Notes: generated from the letters alone by a model not told the origin. A DNA stretch of 64,000 bases from Vibrio pomeroyi (GCF_024347595.1 NZ_AP025506.1:310001-374000), one strand, 5' to 3'; shown: positions 27,557-38,038, numbered from the stretch's first letter. Program-made: numbers and translations.

Positions 27557-28034
27557 CGTTTTAAGAAGCAAGGTCGTAATTGGCTGCTCATTTTTGATCG
27601 CGCTTATTCTGCAGACGATCCCTTGGCCTGGTAGTTTAGATCTATTCAGACCTTCTTGGTTACTACTGGTTACCTGTTATTGGGTTCTAGCATTGCCTCA
27701 CCGTGTTAACGTAGGTAGTGCTCTGATTCTGGGCTTGTTGTGGGACCTTTTGATCGGCTCGACGTTAGGTATTCGAGGCATGATGATGGCAATAGTGATG
27801 TACATTATTGCGCTGAACTTCCTTGTGATCCGCAACATGGCCTTATGGCAACAAGCCATGATCATTGCTGCGTTGACGGTGTTGTTTGAGGTATTGATAT
27901 TCTTTGGTGAATATTTGATCCAAGATGTCGTTTTCAATCCATTATCGCTATGGAGCGCATTGATAAACTGTATACTTTGGCCTTGGATGTTTTTATTAAT
28001 GAGACGCGTGCGTCGCCATTGGCATGTGAGGTAA
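27546..28034 (+). CDS. mreD: Rod-shape-determining protein MreD
   Basis: A 162-residue integral membrane protein with about five hydrophobic segments (for example VVIGCSFLIALILQTIPWPG and MMMAIVMYIIALNFLVI). It completes the MreBCD elongation complex. Its start overlaps mreC and the next gene begins 7 bases after its stop, so the genes are translated as a unit. Confidence 0.94.
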   Translation: MANSVLRSKVVIGCSFLIALILQTIPWPGSLDLFRPSWLLLVTCYWVLALPHRVNVGSALILGLLWDLLIGSTLGIRGMMMAIVMYIIALNFLVIRNMALWQQAMIIAALTVLFEVLIFFGEYLIQDVVFNPLSLWSALINCILWPWMFLLMRRVRRHWHVR

Positions 28035-28041
28035 TGTGACG

Positions 28042-28707
28042 ATGGAAAAGAAACATTTAGTTTTGGCATCCGGTTCACCACGCCGCAAAGAATTGCTATC
28101 TCAACTTGGTTATGAGTTTTCTGTTCTCGTAACCGACGTTGAAGAGTGTAAACACGCCCAAGAAACCGCCGAAGAGTACGTTAAGCGACTATCTTTAGAT
28201 AAAGCTTTAGCGGCGCTGTCTTTATTAACAACGAATCCTTCTGAAAAGCAGCATGTCGCTTGTGGTTCTGATACTGTAGTTGTTAGCTCTGACACTGTAG
28301 TTGTTAGTTCTGATGCTATTTCTCTTGATTCTGAAACAGTGGTTCTTGGCTCTGACACTGTAGTGGTAAGCCAAGGGCAAGTACTCGAGAAACCAGCCGA
28401 TTTTTCTGACTCTAAGCGTATGCTTACTCAGTTAGCGGACGGACGTCATCAAGTTATGACGGCAGTCTCTGTGGTTTCGGAAGAAAAACAAAAAACAGAA
28501 ATCGTTATTACCGACGTATGGTTTAAACCCCTCAGTGAAAAAGAAATAGAACAATACTGGCAAACAGGGGAGCCATGCGATAAAGCCGGTAGCTATGGGA
28601 TCCAAGGTTTGGGTGGACGCTTTGTTACCCGAATCGAAGGTAGTTATTACGCCGTTGTCGGCTTACCTTTATTTGAAACGGACCAGCTACTGCAAGAATT
28701 CTTATAA
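28042..28707 (+). CDS. maf: Maf-family nucleotide pyrophosphatase with expanded active-site repeat
   Basis: Maf proteins hydrolyse non-canonical or damaged nucleotides (the E. coli neighbour in this position is YhdE, acting on dTTP/UTP). The N-terminal motif ASGSPRRKELL (residues about 8-18) and the later KPADF and DKAGSYGIQGLG motifs are intact. Where the family has one strand GSDTVVV-x-x-G, this protein has five tandem heptads (residues 76-110), making it 221 residues against about 193 without the extra four. ATG 28042 is preferred to GTG 28036 because GAGG (28028-28031) sits ten bases before it. It lies between mreD and rng, as in other gammaproteobacteria. Confidence 0.93.
   Translation: MEKKHLVLASGSPRRKELLSQLGYEFSVLVTDVEECKHAQETAEEYVKRLSLDKALAALSLLTTNPSEKQHVACGSDTVVVSSDTVVVSSDAISLDSETVVLGSDTVVVSQGQVLEKPADFSDSKRMLTQLADGRHQVMTAVSVVSEEKQKTEIVITDVWFKPLSEKEIEQYWQTGEPCDKAGSYGIQGLGGRFVTRIEGSYYAVVGLPLFETDQLLQEFL
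28267..28371 (+). repeat. Five tandem 21-bp repeats inside maf
   Basis: Units start at 28267, 28288, 28309, 28330 and 28351 and encode SDTVVVS, SDTVVVS, SDAISLD, SETVVLG and SDTVVVS. All begin TCTGA. Units 1, 2 and 5 are near identical; units 3 and 4 have diverged. The array is exactly in frame. Confidence 0.95.
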
Positions 28708-28727
28708 TTACTAATCTGAGGTGCACC

Positions 28728-30197
28728 ATGAGTGCTGAATTGTTGCTGAACGTGACCCCGAGTGAAACTCGCGTGGCCATGATTGAAGGGGGAGCTCTTC
28801 AAGAGATCCATGTCGAACGAGATGCTCGACGCGGTATCGTAGGAAATATCTATAAAGGACGTGTAAGCCGTGTTCTTCCAGGAATGCAGGCGGCTTTTGT
28901 GGATATAGGCCTAGAGAAAGCAGCTTTTTTACATGCCTCTGATATTGTTCCGCACACTGAATGTGTGGCTGAAAACGAAAAGAAGCAGTTTCAAGTTCGC
29001 GACATTTCGGAGCTTGTTCGCCAAGGACAAGACATTGTGGTTCAAGTAGTCAAAGACCCGCTTGGCACTAAAGGTGCCCGCTTAACTACAGATATCACTC
29101 TACCATCTCGTTACCTCGTCTTTATGCCGGGCGCTAGCCATGTTGGTGTTTCTCAGCGTATCGATAGTGAGTCTGAACGTAATCGCCTTAAGAAAGTTGT
29201 GTCGCGTTACTGTGATGAACACGGTGGCTTTATCATTCGAACTGCGGCCGAAGGTGCAGATTCTAATGAGCTTGCACAAGATGCGGCATTCTTGAAGCGA
29301 CTTTGGCTAAAGGTTCTTGAGCGTCGTGGTAAGCACAAAGCGCGCACTCGTTTATACGGTGAGCTTTGCCTAAGCCAACGTATCTTGCGTGATTTTGTTG
29401 GTACTGAGCTGAGTAAGATTCAGGTCGACTCTCGTCTAGAATATGAAAACCTTAAAGAGTTTACTTCTGAATACGTGCCTGAGCTGACTGACAAGCTTGA
29501 GCTGTATGAAGGAGATAAGCCGATCTTTGATATGTACGATACCGAGAATGAAATTCAACGTTCATTGGATCGTAAAGTCGAATTAAAGTCTGGTGGGTAT
29601 CTGATTATCGACCAAACTGAAGCGATGACCACAGTTGATATCAACACTGGCGCGTTCGTCGGTCGTCGTAATCTAGAAGAGACGATTTTCAACACCAACG
29701 TTGAAGCGACTCAAGCAATTGCTCGTCAGCTGCGTTTGCGTAACTTAGGTGGCATCATCATTATCGACTTTATCGACATGTTGTCTGAGGAGCATCGTAA
29801 GCGAGTACTAACTTCTTTAGAGGCTGCGCTCGACAAAGATCGCGTGAAAACCAATATTAATGGCTTCACGCAGCTTGGTTTGGTTGAGATGACGCGTAAG
29901 CGTACTCGTGAAAGCATTGAGCATATTCTGTGTTCTAGTTGCCCTGCCTGTGAAGGTCGCGGCAGTGTGAAGACAGTCGAAACCGTTTGTTATGAAATAC
30001 TTCGAGAGATCACGCGTGTGAACCGTGCCTACGACGCCGATAAGTTTGTTGTCTATGCGGCAGCAGCTGTTGCCGAGGCGTTAGAAGGTGATGAATCACA
30101 TGCGCTTGCTGAGCTTGAAGTGTTTATTGGTAAACAAGTTAAAATCCAGGCTGAACCTCTGTACATACAAGAGCAGTTTGACGTTGTTATGATGTAA
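28728..30197 (+). CDS. rng: Ribonuclease G
   Basis: RNase G (CafA) is the single-strand endonuclease that trims the 5' end of 16S rRNA and some mRNAs. The 489-residue protein has an S1 domain (about 39-120, GNIYKGRVSRVLPGMQAAFV), the catalytic metal-binding aspartates Asp304 (VDINTGAF) and Asp347 (IIIDFIDM), and the zinc-link cysteines Cys405/Cys408 (CPACEGRG). It lacks the long C-terminal scaffold of RNase E. It follows maf by 20 bases in the mre-maf-rng-yhdP arrangement. Confidence 0.97.
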   Translation: MSAELLLNVTPSETRVAMIEGGALQEIHVERDARRGIVGNIYKGRVSRVLPGMQAAFVDIGLEKAAFLHASDIVPHTECVAENEKKQFQVRDISELVRQGQDIVVQVVKDPLGTKGARLTTDITLPSRYLVFMPGASHVGVSQRIDSESERNRLKKVVSRYCDEHGGFIIRTAAEGADSNELAQDAAFLKRLWLKVLERRGKHKARTRLYGELCLSQRILRDFVGTELSKIQVDSRLEYENLKEFTSEYVPELTDKLELYEGDKPIFDMYDTENEIQRSLDRKVELKSGGYLIIDQTEAMTTVDINTGAFVGRRNLEETIFNTNVEATQAIARQLRLRNLGGIIIIDFIDMLSEEHRKRVLTSLEAALDKDRVKTNINGFTQLGLVEMTRKRTRESIEHILCSSCPACEGRGSVKTVETVCYEILREITRVNRAYDADKFVVYAAAAVAEALEGDESHALAELEVFIGKQVKIQAEPLYIQEQFDVVMM

Positions 30198-30207
30198 TGG
30201 AAATTTT

Positions 30208-33200
30208 GTGAGCTCAAGCGTTACTCTGATTCTACGTGCATGTTTATGGTTAGTGGTTACTCTCTTAGTAACGCTAGCCATTGCCGTTACTACACTTCGT
30301 GTAGCCTTACCCAATTTAAACAAGTATCAATCTGAAATTGAGCTTTGGGTAAACCAACATTCCGGTTTTGATTTTTCAATTCAAGACGTGGGCGGTTTTT
30401 GGCGTAACACTCACCCCTCTATTGCTCTGCAAGGTGTAAAAGCCAGCCTTCCTAATGCAGAAGATGTGACTTTCTCTGTTGAGCGTGTTGAAGTCGAGTT
30501 TGACTTGATTCAATCGGTTGTTCAGATGCGTCCTGTCGTGGCCGATCTGGTCATGAATCAAATGTACCTCGATATTCGCACTATTGATCTGTTTGCTGCG
30601 CAAAACGGCACCGAGAAACCCAAAGATTCGGGCTCCTCCAAGCGCGTGATGCAAGAGCTAGATAATCTATTACTTAAGACTTTAGTGGATGTCACCGCCA
30701 AAGATTCCACGATTTTATATCGAGCTGTTTCTGATGAAGAACGTCAGTTAGATATCGAAACCCTGAAATGGCAGAACTCGGGCAAACACCACCTTGCGGA
30801 AGGTGTGGTGAGCATCAAAGACGCCAACCTTAACTCTTTGTCAGTGAGCGCTAACTTTATTGATGGCGGATCGCTGACTGATGTGACGGGCGAGTTTTAT
30901 GTCAGCGCAGACAGTATCTCAGTAAAGCCTTGGCTCACGCGTTATATGCAGGCGGAATCCGGCATTGAAACGGGCACTGTGAGCTTAAATAGCTGGTTAA
31001 CACTGCGCAATAGCAAGCCAGTAAGTGCTTATGTTGAGGTTTTGCCTTCGGAATTGACTTGGAACGAAGATGGCAAGCATGACTTGATGCTTGAATCCGG
31101 CGTATTTAAGTTGTCTCCGATTGATGATGGTTGGCAAGTTAATGGTCACTCACTTAATTTGAGAACGGACGATACGCCTTGGCCAGAACTGGATGTGGCG
31201 TTTAAGTGGAACAAAGGGCCTTGGGAGCTGAATGTCTCTGAACTCAATATTGAGACAATTACCCCGTTGATTAAGCTTCTGCCTGATTCAGAGCAATCCA
31301 CCAAAATGATTAACGTATTGGCTCCGGGCGGTTCTGTTTCTGATATTCGCGTATCAATGGGGTTAGACATCGAGAGTCTGCGTTATTCAGCGAGCTTTTC
31401 TGATCTTGCTATCGAGCAATGGGAACTCGTCCCAGGCTTTAGCCAAGTGTCCGGTAGCGTGTTTGGCTCTGCATCAGAAGCGAAAGCCAGCTTACATGTT
31501 ATCGACGATGTATTCCCTTATGGTGATGTTTTCCAAGCGCCGTTGAATATCAAACAAGGTCAGGTTGATATTGTTTGGCAGCAAGATGAAAACGGTTGGA
31601 AGCTTTGGTCTGACAAAGTCACGGCAGCCACGCCAGACTTACAAGTACTAGGCGCATTTCGCTTAGATTTTCCAAAAGATGCTAGCCCATTCTTATCGTT
31701 CTACGGTGAAGCGGACGCTTACAATGTCGGCGAAACATGGCGTTACCTACCAACGTTAGCACTTGGACAAGACCTTACTGATTATCTTTCTACTGCGATT
31801 CAAGCAGGTAAAGCGGATACCGTAAAACTGTTGTGGCATGGTGAGCTGGCGCAATATCCATACACCAATCATGATGGTATTTTCCAAGTATGGGTTGGAT
31901 TAGAAGACGCTAAATTCAGCTTCGATACCGCGTGGCCATTGATTACTGATCTTCAACTTGATCTGTTATTTGAAAATGATGCGATGCATCTAGATTCTCG
32001 CTCAGCGCAGCTGATGGATGTCACGGCAGACCGAATCACAGGGCGCATTCCTTACTTAGGGGAAGGCGGTCATATTGAGATCGAAGCCAAGGCAACGGCG
32101 TCTGGCAATGCGGTACGTGATTATATGACGTCTTCACCGCTGGTGGGGTCGGTCGGCGCCGCGTTAACCGCACTTCAGGTAAGTGGTGATGTCTCTTCGG
32201 AGTTCCAGCTTAATATCCCGTTTGATTCGGATAAAGAAGCAAGAGCGTGGGGCTACGCTGACCTAAACGAAAACCATGTTGAGATTGAAGCGCCACCGAT
32301 GGTGCTGGAGAACACCACGGGTCGTATCGAATTTGATAATGATGTAGTGACGGCAAACGGCCTTGCTGCTGATTTGCTGAAGCAAGGCATCTCGATTGAT
32401 TTTAAAGGTCTGAATGATGGCCCTGGCTACGCAGTTGATATCGATGTGTTGGGCGATTGGGATGTTAAACCTCTCGAGCCTTACATTGGTGAACAATGGC
32501 TAAGTCGTCTGTCTGGTCATGCACAATGGCAGAGCCAGATCGATATCCAGCTCAATGATATCGGTTTTACATACCAACTGGATTTACAGTCTGACCTTAA
32601 GTATCTGGCAAGTGATTACCCTTATCCACTGGCGAAAAAGTCATTGGAAAGTGGATCAGCAAGGCTACAAGCGTCGGGCAACCAAGAAGCGATTACTGCG
32701 CGTCTGCAATTGCCGAACACCAAGTACCAAGCAGAAATCGATATTACAGGCGATGTACCTGAGTTAACGGCGACTAACTTAGTTCTCGGCCGTGGTGGCT
32801 ATAAAATTAGCCCAGTTGTTGGCCATCATGCACTGATTCGTACTGACAAATTTAATGCGGATGATTGGTTATCGGTTGTGATGGAGCCCGTACAGCCGTC
32901 AACCGCTGTACTGAGCCAAATGAACACGCCAACCATTCCTGCACCAAGCCGTATTACCTTTGAGAGTAAAGAGCTGATCTTAGGTGGTATCTCTTGGAAT
33001 GATGTTGATTTTAGCGCTCGTAAGAACAAGCAAGCGTGGCAGATGGAAGTGTCGAGCCAAGAGCTAGAAGGCGACATTAATTATCTACCTCCTTACGATT
33101 TAACGGTTTCACTGGATCGTCTGCATCTGTTTGTTCCTGAATGGAGCGACAGAGACAAGCAAGAGCAATTACTGCAACGCAAACCGCAAGAAGCACCACT

Positions 33201-34080
33201 GATCTCTGAACTAGATAGAAAGATCCATGATGCGATGCCAAATTTGACGCTGACTCTTAACGATTTTTGGTTGCAAGGCTACAAGGTCGGTAAAGTCGAT
33301 GTTGAAATGGCTAGACAAGATAATCGCATTGATTGGAAGAAGATTCAGGTTCGAAGCGGTGGCAATAAAGCGGATGTCAGTGGCTGGTGGGAGCTGGACG
33401 GTGACAAGAGTCATTCCGCGCTATCTGTTGATGTTGAAGGTGAAAATAACAGTGAACTAATGGAACGCTTCGGTATTACTTCCGGTATTCAAAAAGCGCC
33501 ATTTGCATTGGAAGGTCAACTGAATTGGGATGGCTCGCCTTGGGGCATTAAGATGGATACGCTTGATGGCAACGTGAAAACCAAGTTTGGTAAAGGCATT
33601 ATCTCAGATGTGAGCGGCGCGGCTCGTCTACTTGGTTTGTTTAGCCTAGATTCGATCATCCGTAAGATGCAGCTCGATTTCTCTGATGTGTTTGACAAAG
33701 GCATGGCATTCAACAGCATTACGGGTACGGGCGAGATCCAAAACGGTATCTTCCTAACTAATGACCTGAACATGGATGCGGTGGCCGGTGAAATGAAGAT
33801 CAAAGGCATCGCCAACCTAAATACGCGTCAGGTTGATGCAGAAGTGAACTTTACTCCAGATATCACTTCTGGAATTCCGGTATTAACGGCGTTTGCGGTA
33901 ACCCCTCAAACGGCGCTGTACGTATTGGCGGTGACCACGGTTATTTCGCCGGTTGTTGAAGTCTTTACCCAAGTTAATTATTCGGTGAAAGGACCATTGG
34001 ATTCACCAACGGTGAGCGAGCTTTCTCGTAGCTCTGGTGAGTTCCAACTACCAGAGAAACTGAGGAAATTAGCCGAATAA
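30208..34080 (+). CDS. yhdP: YhdP, AsmA-like envelope phospholipid transport protein
   Basis: A 1290-residue protein with one N-terminal membrane helix (about residues 7-28, LILRACLWLVVTLLVTLAIA) and a very long periplasmic region. The C-terminal part is AsmA-like (GNVKTKFGKGIISDVSGAAR, LLGLFSLDSIIRKMQLDFSD). E. coli YhdP (1266 residues) helps move phospholipids to the outer membrane with TamB and YdbH. It starts with GTG 30208, ten bases after rng. No in-frame break is seen along almost 4 kb. Confidence 0.92.
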   Translation: MSSSVTLILRACLWLVVTLLVTLAIAVTTLRVALPNLNKYQSEIELWVNQHSGFDFSIQDVGGFWRNTHPSIALQGVKASLPNAEDVTFSVERVEVEFDLIQSVVQMRPVVADLVMNQMYLDIRTIDLFAAQNGTEKPKDSGSSKRVMQELDNLLLKTLVDVTAKDSTILYRAVSDEERQLDIETLKWQNSGKHHLAEGVVSIKDANLNSLSVSANFIDGGSLTDVTGEFYVSADSISVKPWLTRYMQAESGIETGTVSLNSWLTLRNSKPVSAYVEVLPSELTWNEDGKHDLMLESGVFKLSPIDDGWQVNGHSLNLRTDDTPWPELDVAFKWNKGPWELNVSELNIETITPLIKLLPDSEQSTKMINVLAPGGSVSDIRVSMGLDIESLRYSASFSDLAIEQWELVPGFSQVSGSVFGSASEAKASLHVIDDVFPYGDVFQAPLNIKQGQVDIVWQQDENGWKLWSDKVTAATPDLQVLGAFRLDFPKDASPFLSFYGEADAYNVGETWRYLPTLALGQDLTDYLSTAIQAGKADTVKLLWHGELAQYPYTNHDGIFQVWVGLEDAKFSFDTAWPLITDLQLDLLFENDAMHLDSRSAQLMDVTADRITGRIPYLGEGGHIEIEAKATASGNAVRDYMTSSPLVGSVGAALTALQVSGDVSSEFQLNIPFDSDKEARAWGYADLNENHVEIEAPPMVLENTTGRIEFDNDVVTANGLAADLLKQGISIDFKGLNDGPGYAVDIDVLGDWDVKPLEPYIGEQWLSRLSGHAQWQSQIDIQLNDIGFTYQLDLQSDLKYLASDYPYPLAKKSLESGSARLQASGNQEAITARLQLPNTKYQAEIDITGDVPELTATNLVLGRGGYKISPVVGHHALIRTDKFNADDWLSVVMEPVQPSTAVLSQMNTPTIPAPSRITFESKELILGGISWNDVDFSARKNKQAWQMEVSSQELEGDINYLPPYDLTVSLDRLHLFVPEWSDRDKQEQLLQRKPQEAPLISELDRKIHDAMPNLTLTLNDFWLQGYKVGKVDVEMARQDNRIDWKKIQVRSGGNKADVSGWWELDGDKSHSALSVDVEGENNSELMERFGITSGIQKAPFALEGQLNWDGSPWGIKMDTLDGNVKTKFGKGIISDVSGAARLLGLFSLDSIIRKMQLDFSDVFDKGMAFNSITGTGEIQNGIFLTNDLNMDAVAGEMKIKGIANLNTRQVDAEVNFTPDITSGIPVLTAFAVTPQTALYVLAVTTVISPVVEVFTQVNYSVKGPLDSPTVSELSRSSGEFQLPEKLRKLAE

Positions 34081-34154
34081 CCGTTAGATGTTAGTGAGCT
34101 AATATGCGGCTAAATACAGATTTCTGAATCATAATGAATGGAGAAGCGGTACAC

Positions 34155-34967
34155 ATGGACTGTGTTGGATTGATTCAAATGACTTCAGGCCCTAACCCTG
34201 AGAGCAATCTCGATTATCTCGCTCAAGAGATTGTTAAGTGCAAAGAGTTAGGGGCTAAGTGGGTAGTTTGCCCTGAAAATGCATTGGTTTTTGGCAGTAA
34301 GGCAGACTATCACCAATATGCAGAGCCTTTAAATGACGGCCCATTGCAAAAGAAATTGTCTGACTTAGCCAAGCTTCATCGTGTTTGGATTGTTGTTGGT
34401 AGTATGCCGATAAGGTCAACTAAAGGTGTGACTACTACTACCTTGGTGATTGATGACTTTGGTTATTTGGTTGCTCATTACGACAAGCTACACATGTTTG
34501 ATGTAGATGTCGCTGATGCCCATAAATGCTATCGAGAGTCTGATATTTTCACGCCGGGTGAACAAGTTGTGACAGCGGAAACGCCTTTTGGTCGCTTAGG
34601 TTTGAGTATTTGTTATGATGTGCGCTTTCCGCACTTGTATTCCGAGTTACGTAAGCAAGGTGCGCAAATCATAGTGGTTCCGGCAGCGTTTACCGCAGTC
34701 ACCGGACAGGCGCATTGGGAAGCACTATTAAGATGCCGAGCGATCGAAACACAATCGTGGATCGTCGCGGTAGGGCAAGGGGGCAAACACCCTTGTCAAA
34801 GAGAAACATGGGGACACTCTATGGTGGTTGATCCCTGGGGAAGAGTGGTCGCACAGTTAGACCAAGATCCTAAAAGTATGGTGGTTGAGATAGACACGTC
34901 CAGTTGCGAATCAATCAGGCAAAATATGCCCATCGCGCAACATTCTCGATTTACCAATCAATTTTAA
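34155..34967 (+). CDS. Carbon-nitrogen hydrolase, Nit1/deaminated-glutathione amidase type
   Basis: A nitrilase-superfamily amidase of 270 residues. The catalytic triad is visible: Glu41 ([10 protein letters not shown]), Lys111 ([12 protein letters not shown]) and Cys153 ([13 protein letters not shown]). CYDVRFP is the signature of the Nit1/deaminated-glutathione amidase group, so repair of deaminated glutathione is the likely role; this is inferred from family. Homologues begin close to [11 protein letters not shown], which favours ATG 34155 over ATG 34134; GGAG at 34139-34142 is a little far but usable. It sits between yhdP and tldD, an arrangement common in gammaproteobacteria. Confidence 0.85.
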   Translation: MDCVGLIQMTSGPNPESNLDYLAQEIVKCKELGAKWVVCPENALVFGSKADYHQYAEPLNDGPLQKKLSDLAKLHRVWIVVGSMPIRSTKGVTTTTLVIDDFGYLVAHYDKLHMFDVDVADAHKCYRESDIFTPGEQVVTAETPFGRLGLSICYDVRFPHLYSELRKQGAQIIVVPAAFTAVTGQAHWEALLRCRAIETQSWIVAVGQGGKHPCQRETWGHSMVVDPWGRVVAQLDQDPKSMVVEIDTSSCESIRQNMPIAQHSRFTNQF

Positions 34968-34986
34968 TTACAAACAAGAGCCATCT

Positions 34987-36432
34987 ATGAGCATTAATCA
35001 AATTGAAGAAGCGCTACTGAACCCAACAGGGCTTACGGAGCAAAATATCGCAGATACATTGGCGAGCATTGCTACCCGCCAAATTGATTATGCTGATATC
35101 TACTTTCAGTCAAGCTGGCACGAATCTTTGGTGCTAGAAGACAGCATTATTAAAGACGGCTCTTTCAATATCGATTGCGGTGTTGGTGTTCGCGCGGTAT
35201 CTGGCGAAAAGACGGGTTTTGCTTACTCTGACCAAATCCAATTGGATGGACTTAAACAGAGCGCAATTGCAGCTCGTGGTATCGCGAAGCAAGGTCAAAA
35301 CGGCAAGGTTCAAGCGTTCAAACGCAACTCTAACCAAACTTACTATGATGCAGTTAACCCGCTAGCAAGCTGGGAAAAACAACAGAAAACAGAATTACTA
35401 AAATCATTAGATGCTTACATTCGTACTAAAGAGCCTATGGTGACTGAAGTGTCGGTAAGCCTAAGCGGTGTGCATGAGCAGATGCTGGTTGCTGCGACTG
35501 ATGGAACTTACGCTGGCGATATTCGTCCGCTTGTTCGTCTATCAATCAGCGTACTTGCGCAGAAAGGCGATCGCCGTGAGCGTGGTAGTGCTGGTGGTGG
35601 TGGCCGTTTTGGTTACGATTTCTTCCTAAGCGATGACAAAGGCACTCAAGTTGCTTACCAATTTGCTGATGAAGCGATTCGCCAAGCATTAGTTAACCTT
35701 GAAGCGGTTGCCGCTCCTGCTGGTGCAATGCCTGTCGTTCTGGGTTCTGGTTGGCCGGGCGTTCTTCTACACGAAGCGGTAGGCCACGGATTAGAAGGCG
35801 ACTTCAACCGTAAAGAGTCTTCAGTATTCTCGGGTAAAGTTGGCGAGCAAGTTACGTCAAGCCTATGTACGATTGTTGATGACGGTACATTGACTGATCT
35901 TCGTGGCTCATTGAACGTGGATGATGAAGGTGTCAACGGTCAGTACAATACGTTAATCGAAAACGGCATCCTAAAAGGTTACATGCAAGACAAGCTGAAT
36001 GCTCGTCTAATGGGTGTTACTCCTACAGGTAACGGTCGTCGTGAGTCCTACGCGCATCTTCCAATGCCACGTATGACGAACACCTACATGCTACCGGGTG
36101 AGCACACACCTGAAGAGATCATTGCGACAGTTGAGAAAGGCATCTACGCACCGAACTTCGGCGGCGGTCAGGTTGATATTACTTCTGGTAAGTTTGTGTT
36201 CTCAGCTTCTGAAGCGTACATGATTGAAAACGGTAAGATCACTCACCCAGTGAAGGGTGCAACGCTTATCGGTTCCGGTATTGAAGCGATGCAGCAAGTG
36301 TCTATGGTCGGTAACGATCTAAGCATCGACCGTGGTGTAGGTGTGTGTGGTAAGGCTGGTCAAAGCGTGCCAGTGGGTGTTGGTCAACCAACATTGAAAC
36401 TCGACTCGCTAACTGTTGGTGGTACTGAGTAA
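34987..36432 (+). CDS. tldD: Metalloprotease TldD
   Basis: TldD is the zinc-bearing subunit of the TldD/TldE protease that processes small peptides such as microcin B17 and degrades CcdA. The 481-residue protein carries the HExxxH zinc site (His262, Glu263, His267 in [14 protein letters not shown]) and the family C-terminal stretch [19 protein letters not shown]. The partner TldE gene is not in this window. It follows the amidase by 19 bases and ends at a strong terminator. Confidence 0.96.
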   Translation: MSINQIEEALLNPTGLTEQNIADTLASIATRQIDYADIYFQSSWHESLVLEDSIIKDGSFNIDCGVGVRAVSGEKTGFAYSDQIQLDGLKQSAIAARGIAKQGQNGKVQAFKRNSNQTYYDAVNPLASWEKQQKTELLKSLDAYIRTKEPMVTEVSVSLSGVHEQMLVAATDGTYAGDIRPLVRLSISVLAQKGDRRERGSAGGGGRFGYDFFLSDDKGTQVAYQFADEAIRQALVNLEAVAAPAGAMPVVLGSGWPGVLLHEAVGHGLEGDFNRKESSVFSGKVGEQVTSSLCTIVDDGTLTDLRGSLNVDDEGVNGQYNTLIENGILKGYMQDKLNARLMGVTPTGNGRRESYAHLPMPRMTNTYMLPGEHTPEEIIATVEKGIYAPNFGGGQVDITSGKFVFSASEAYMIENGKITHPVKGATLIGSGIEAMQQVSMVGNDLSIDRGVGVCGKAGQSVPVGVGQPTLKLDSLTVGGTE

Positions 36433-36474
36433 TTCAGACGAATCTCTGCCAACTTACTTGAAAAAATCAAATTG

Positions 36475-36508
36475 AAAAGCGCCTCCAATGTGAGGCGCTT
36501 TTTGTTTT
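36475..36508 (+). terminator. Terminator of tldD
   Basis: An 11-bp stem (AAAAGCGCCTC with its complement at 36492-36502), a six-base loop and a T-rich tail. The minus-strand side also ends in TTTT, so it may serve the convergent phoH gene too. Confidence 0.88.
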
Positions 36509-36540
36509 TAGATTACTGATTCAGTGAGCGTATAGAGTCA

Positions 36541-37920
36541 CTACATGTTCTCTTCAGCAAACTCTGCCAGTCGGCTACGTACCACGCCATTGAGGTGGAT
36601 ATTGGCACTGCCTTCGAAGTTTTTAAAACGCTCAACCATGTAGGTTAAGCCCGAGGTCACAGGGGTTAAGTAAGAAGAATCTATCTGCGCTAGGTTACCT
36701 GAGCAGACAATCTTGGTCCCCTCACCACAACGGGTGATGATGGTTTTGATTTGTGATGCAGTGAGGTTTTGACACTCATCGAGAAGCACAAACGCATTCT
36801 GAATTGAACGGCCACGCATGAAGTTGATCGACTTGAACTGGATGTTGGCTTTGTCACAGATGTACTTCATTGAACCTTCGGTGCAGTGGTCATTCTTGTG
36901 CAGCGCTTCGAGTGTATCGGTCACCGCGGCCAGCCAAGGTAACATCTTCTCTTCTTCGGTACCCGGAAGGAAACCAATCGATTCACCAATGTCGGGCGTG
37001 TTTCGGGTTACGATGATCTTATCGAACTGTTTACGTTCAATCGTTTGTTCAAGCGCAGCGGCCATAGCTAACAGTGTCTTACCACTACCAGCTGCACCAG
37101 TGAGGATTACAAGGTCAATATCGGGGTCGAGTAGGGCATCGATCGCCATACCTTGGTAGACGTTTTTGGGTGTGATGTCCCACGCTCTGCGATTCATCAG
37201 TCTTTCGCGACTGAGGTCTCTCAGTGTGATGCTTTCTGGCTCAATCTCTTCAACTCGAGCGGCAAAGTCACTCTCTTCGTCAATCACATATTGGTTGAGG
37301 AACGTAGGTTCGAGTGGCTCTCTTGCTAAAGTGTGCAGCGTCTTACCACCTAAACTTCGGCTCTCGACATTGTCGATACCATCCCAAAATGAACCTTCCA
37401 GTTGTTGAAAGCCCTTGGTGAGGTATTGGATGTCATCGATCAGTTGGTCTGTTTGGTAATCTTCAACAAAGCGAACACCTGCGCCTTTGGCTCGCAAGCG
37501 CATGTTGATGTCTTTGGTGATGAGAACCACTTCGCGTGGCGCGCGTTTGTTTTGAAGATAGAGGACTGCGTTGAGGATTCGGTTATCGCCAGCTTTGTCG
37601 TCGGCGAAGGCCTTGATGCTTTCTTGAAGTTCGTAGTCAGCGAGTATTGAAATACTGCCAGAGGCGTTAATGTCTTTAGAAAATGGAATGCCTTCCGATA
37701 TTTGGTCTGGTGTGGCTTCCCTGAATAGGTCTTCGAGCGTTCGAATCGCAATTCTCGCATCTCGAGCAACGTCTCTTTTGCTGTCTTTGATTCTGTCGAG
37801 TTCTTCTAGCACAGTCATGGGGATAACGACATCGTGCTCTTGGAAAGAAAATATAGCGAAGGGTTCGTGAAGTAGGATATTGGTGTCTAAAACAAATAGC
37901 TTCCGGTTGGTCTCGCCCAT
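36541..37920 (-). CDS. PIN-domain/PhoH-type ATPase (PhoH2-like)
   Basis: A 459-residue fusion of an N-terminal PIN ribonuclease domain (from about residue 5, KLFVLDTNILLHEPFAIFSF, with the metal-binding Asp) and a C-terminal PhoH ATPase. The ATPase has Walker A GAAGSGKTLLAMA and Walker B FVLLDECQNL. PhoH2 proteins of this layout couple RNA unwinding to cleavage in actinobacteria; the role in vibrios is inferred. I use ATG 37920, which has AAGGAG five bases upstream, rather than an in-frame ATG 13 codons earlier. It is convergent with tldD and divergent from rapA. No antitoxin-like partner (as for VapBC) is seen. Confidence 0.9.
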   Translation of the reverse strand: MGETNRKLFVLDTNILLHEPFAIFSFQEHDVVIPMTVLEELDRIKDSKRDVARDARIAIRTLEDLFREATPDQISEGIPFSKDINASGSISILADYELQESIKAFADDKAGDNRILNAVLYLQNKRAPREVVLITKDINMRLRAKGAGVRFVEDYQTDQLIDDIQYLTKGFQQLEGSFWDGIDNVESRSLGGKTLHTLAREPLEPTFLNQYVIDEESDFAARVEEIEPESITLRDLSRERLMNRRAWDITPKNVYQGMAIDALLDPDIDLVILTGAAGSGKTLLAMAAALEQTIERKQFDKIIVTRNTPDIGESIGFLPGTEEEKMLPWLAAVTDTLEALHKNDHCTEGSMKYICDKANIQFKSINFMRGRSIQNAFVLLDECQNLTASQIKTIITRCGEGTKIVCSGNLAQIDSSYLTPVTSGLTYMVERFKNFEGSANIHLNGVVRSRLAEFAEENM

Positions 37921-38038
37921 AGCATCTCCTTGCCGACGTGCGGCTTGCCTTGCATTCATTGAACGTAGATAAAGCTCATATAAAGATTAGTATCTGATTC
38001 TGGTGATAGTCAACTACTCACCTAAACTTCATCTAGAG

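Noticed and set aside
36541..37920. PIN-PhoH gene as part of a toxin-antitoxin pair
   Set aside because: No small antitoxin-like frame lies beside it, and PIN-PhoH fusions of this length are usually solitary housekeeping proteins.
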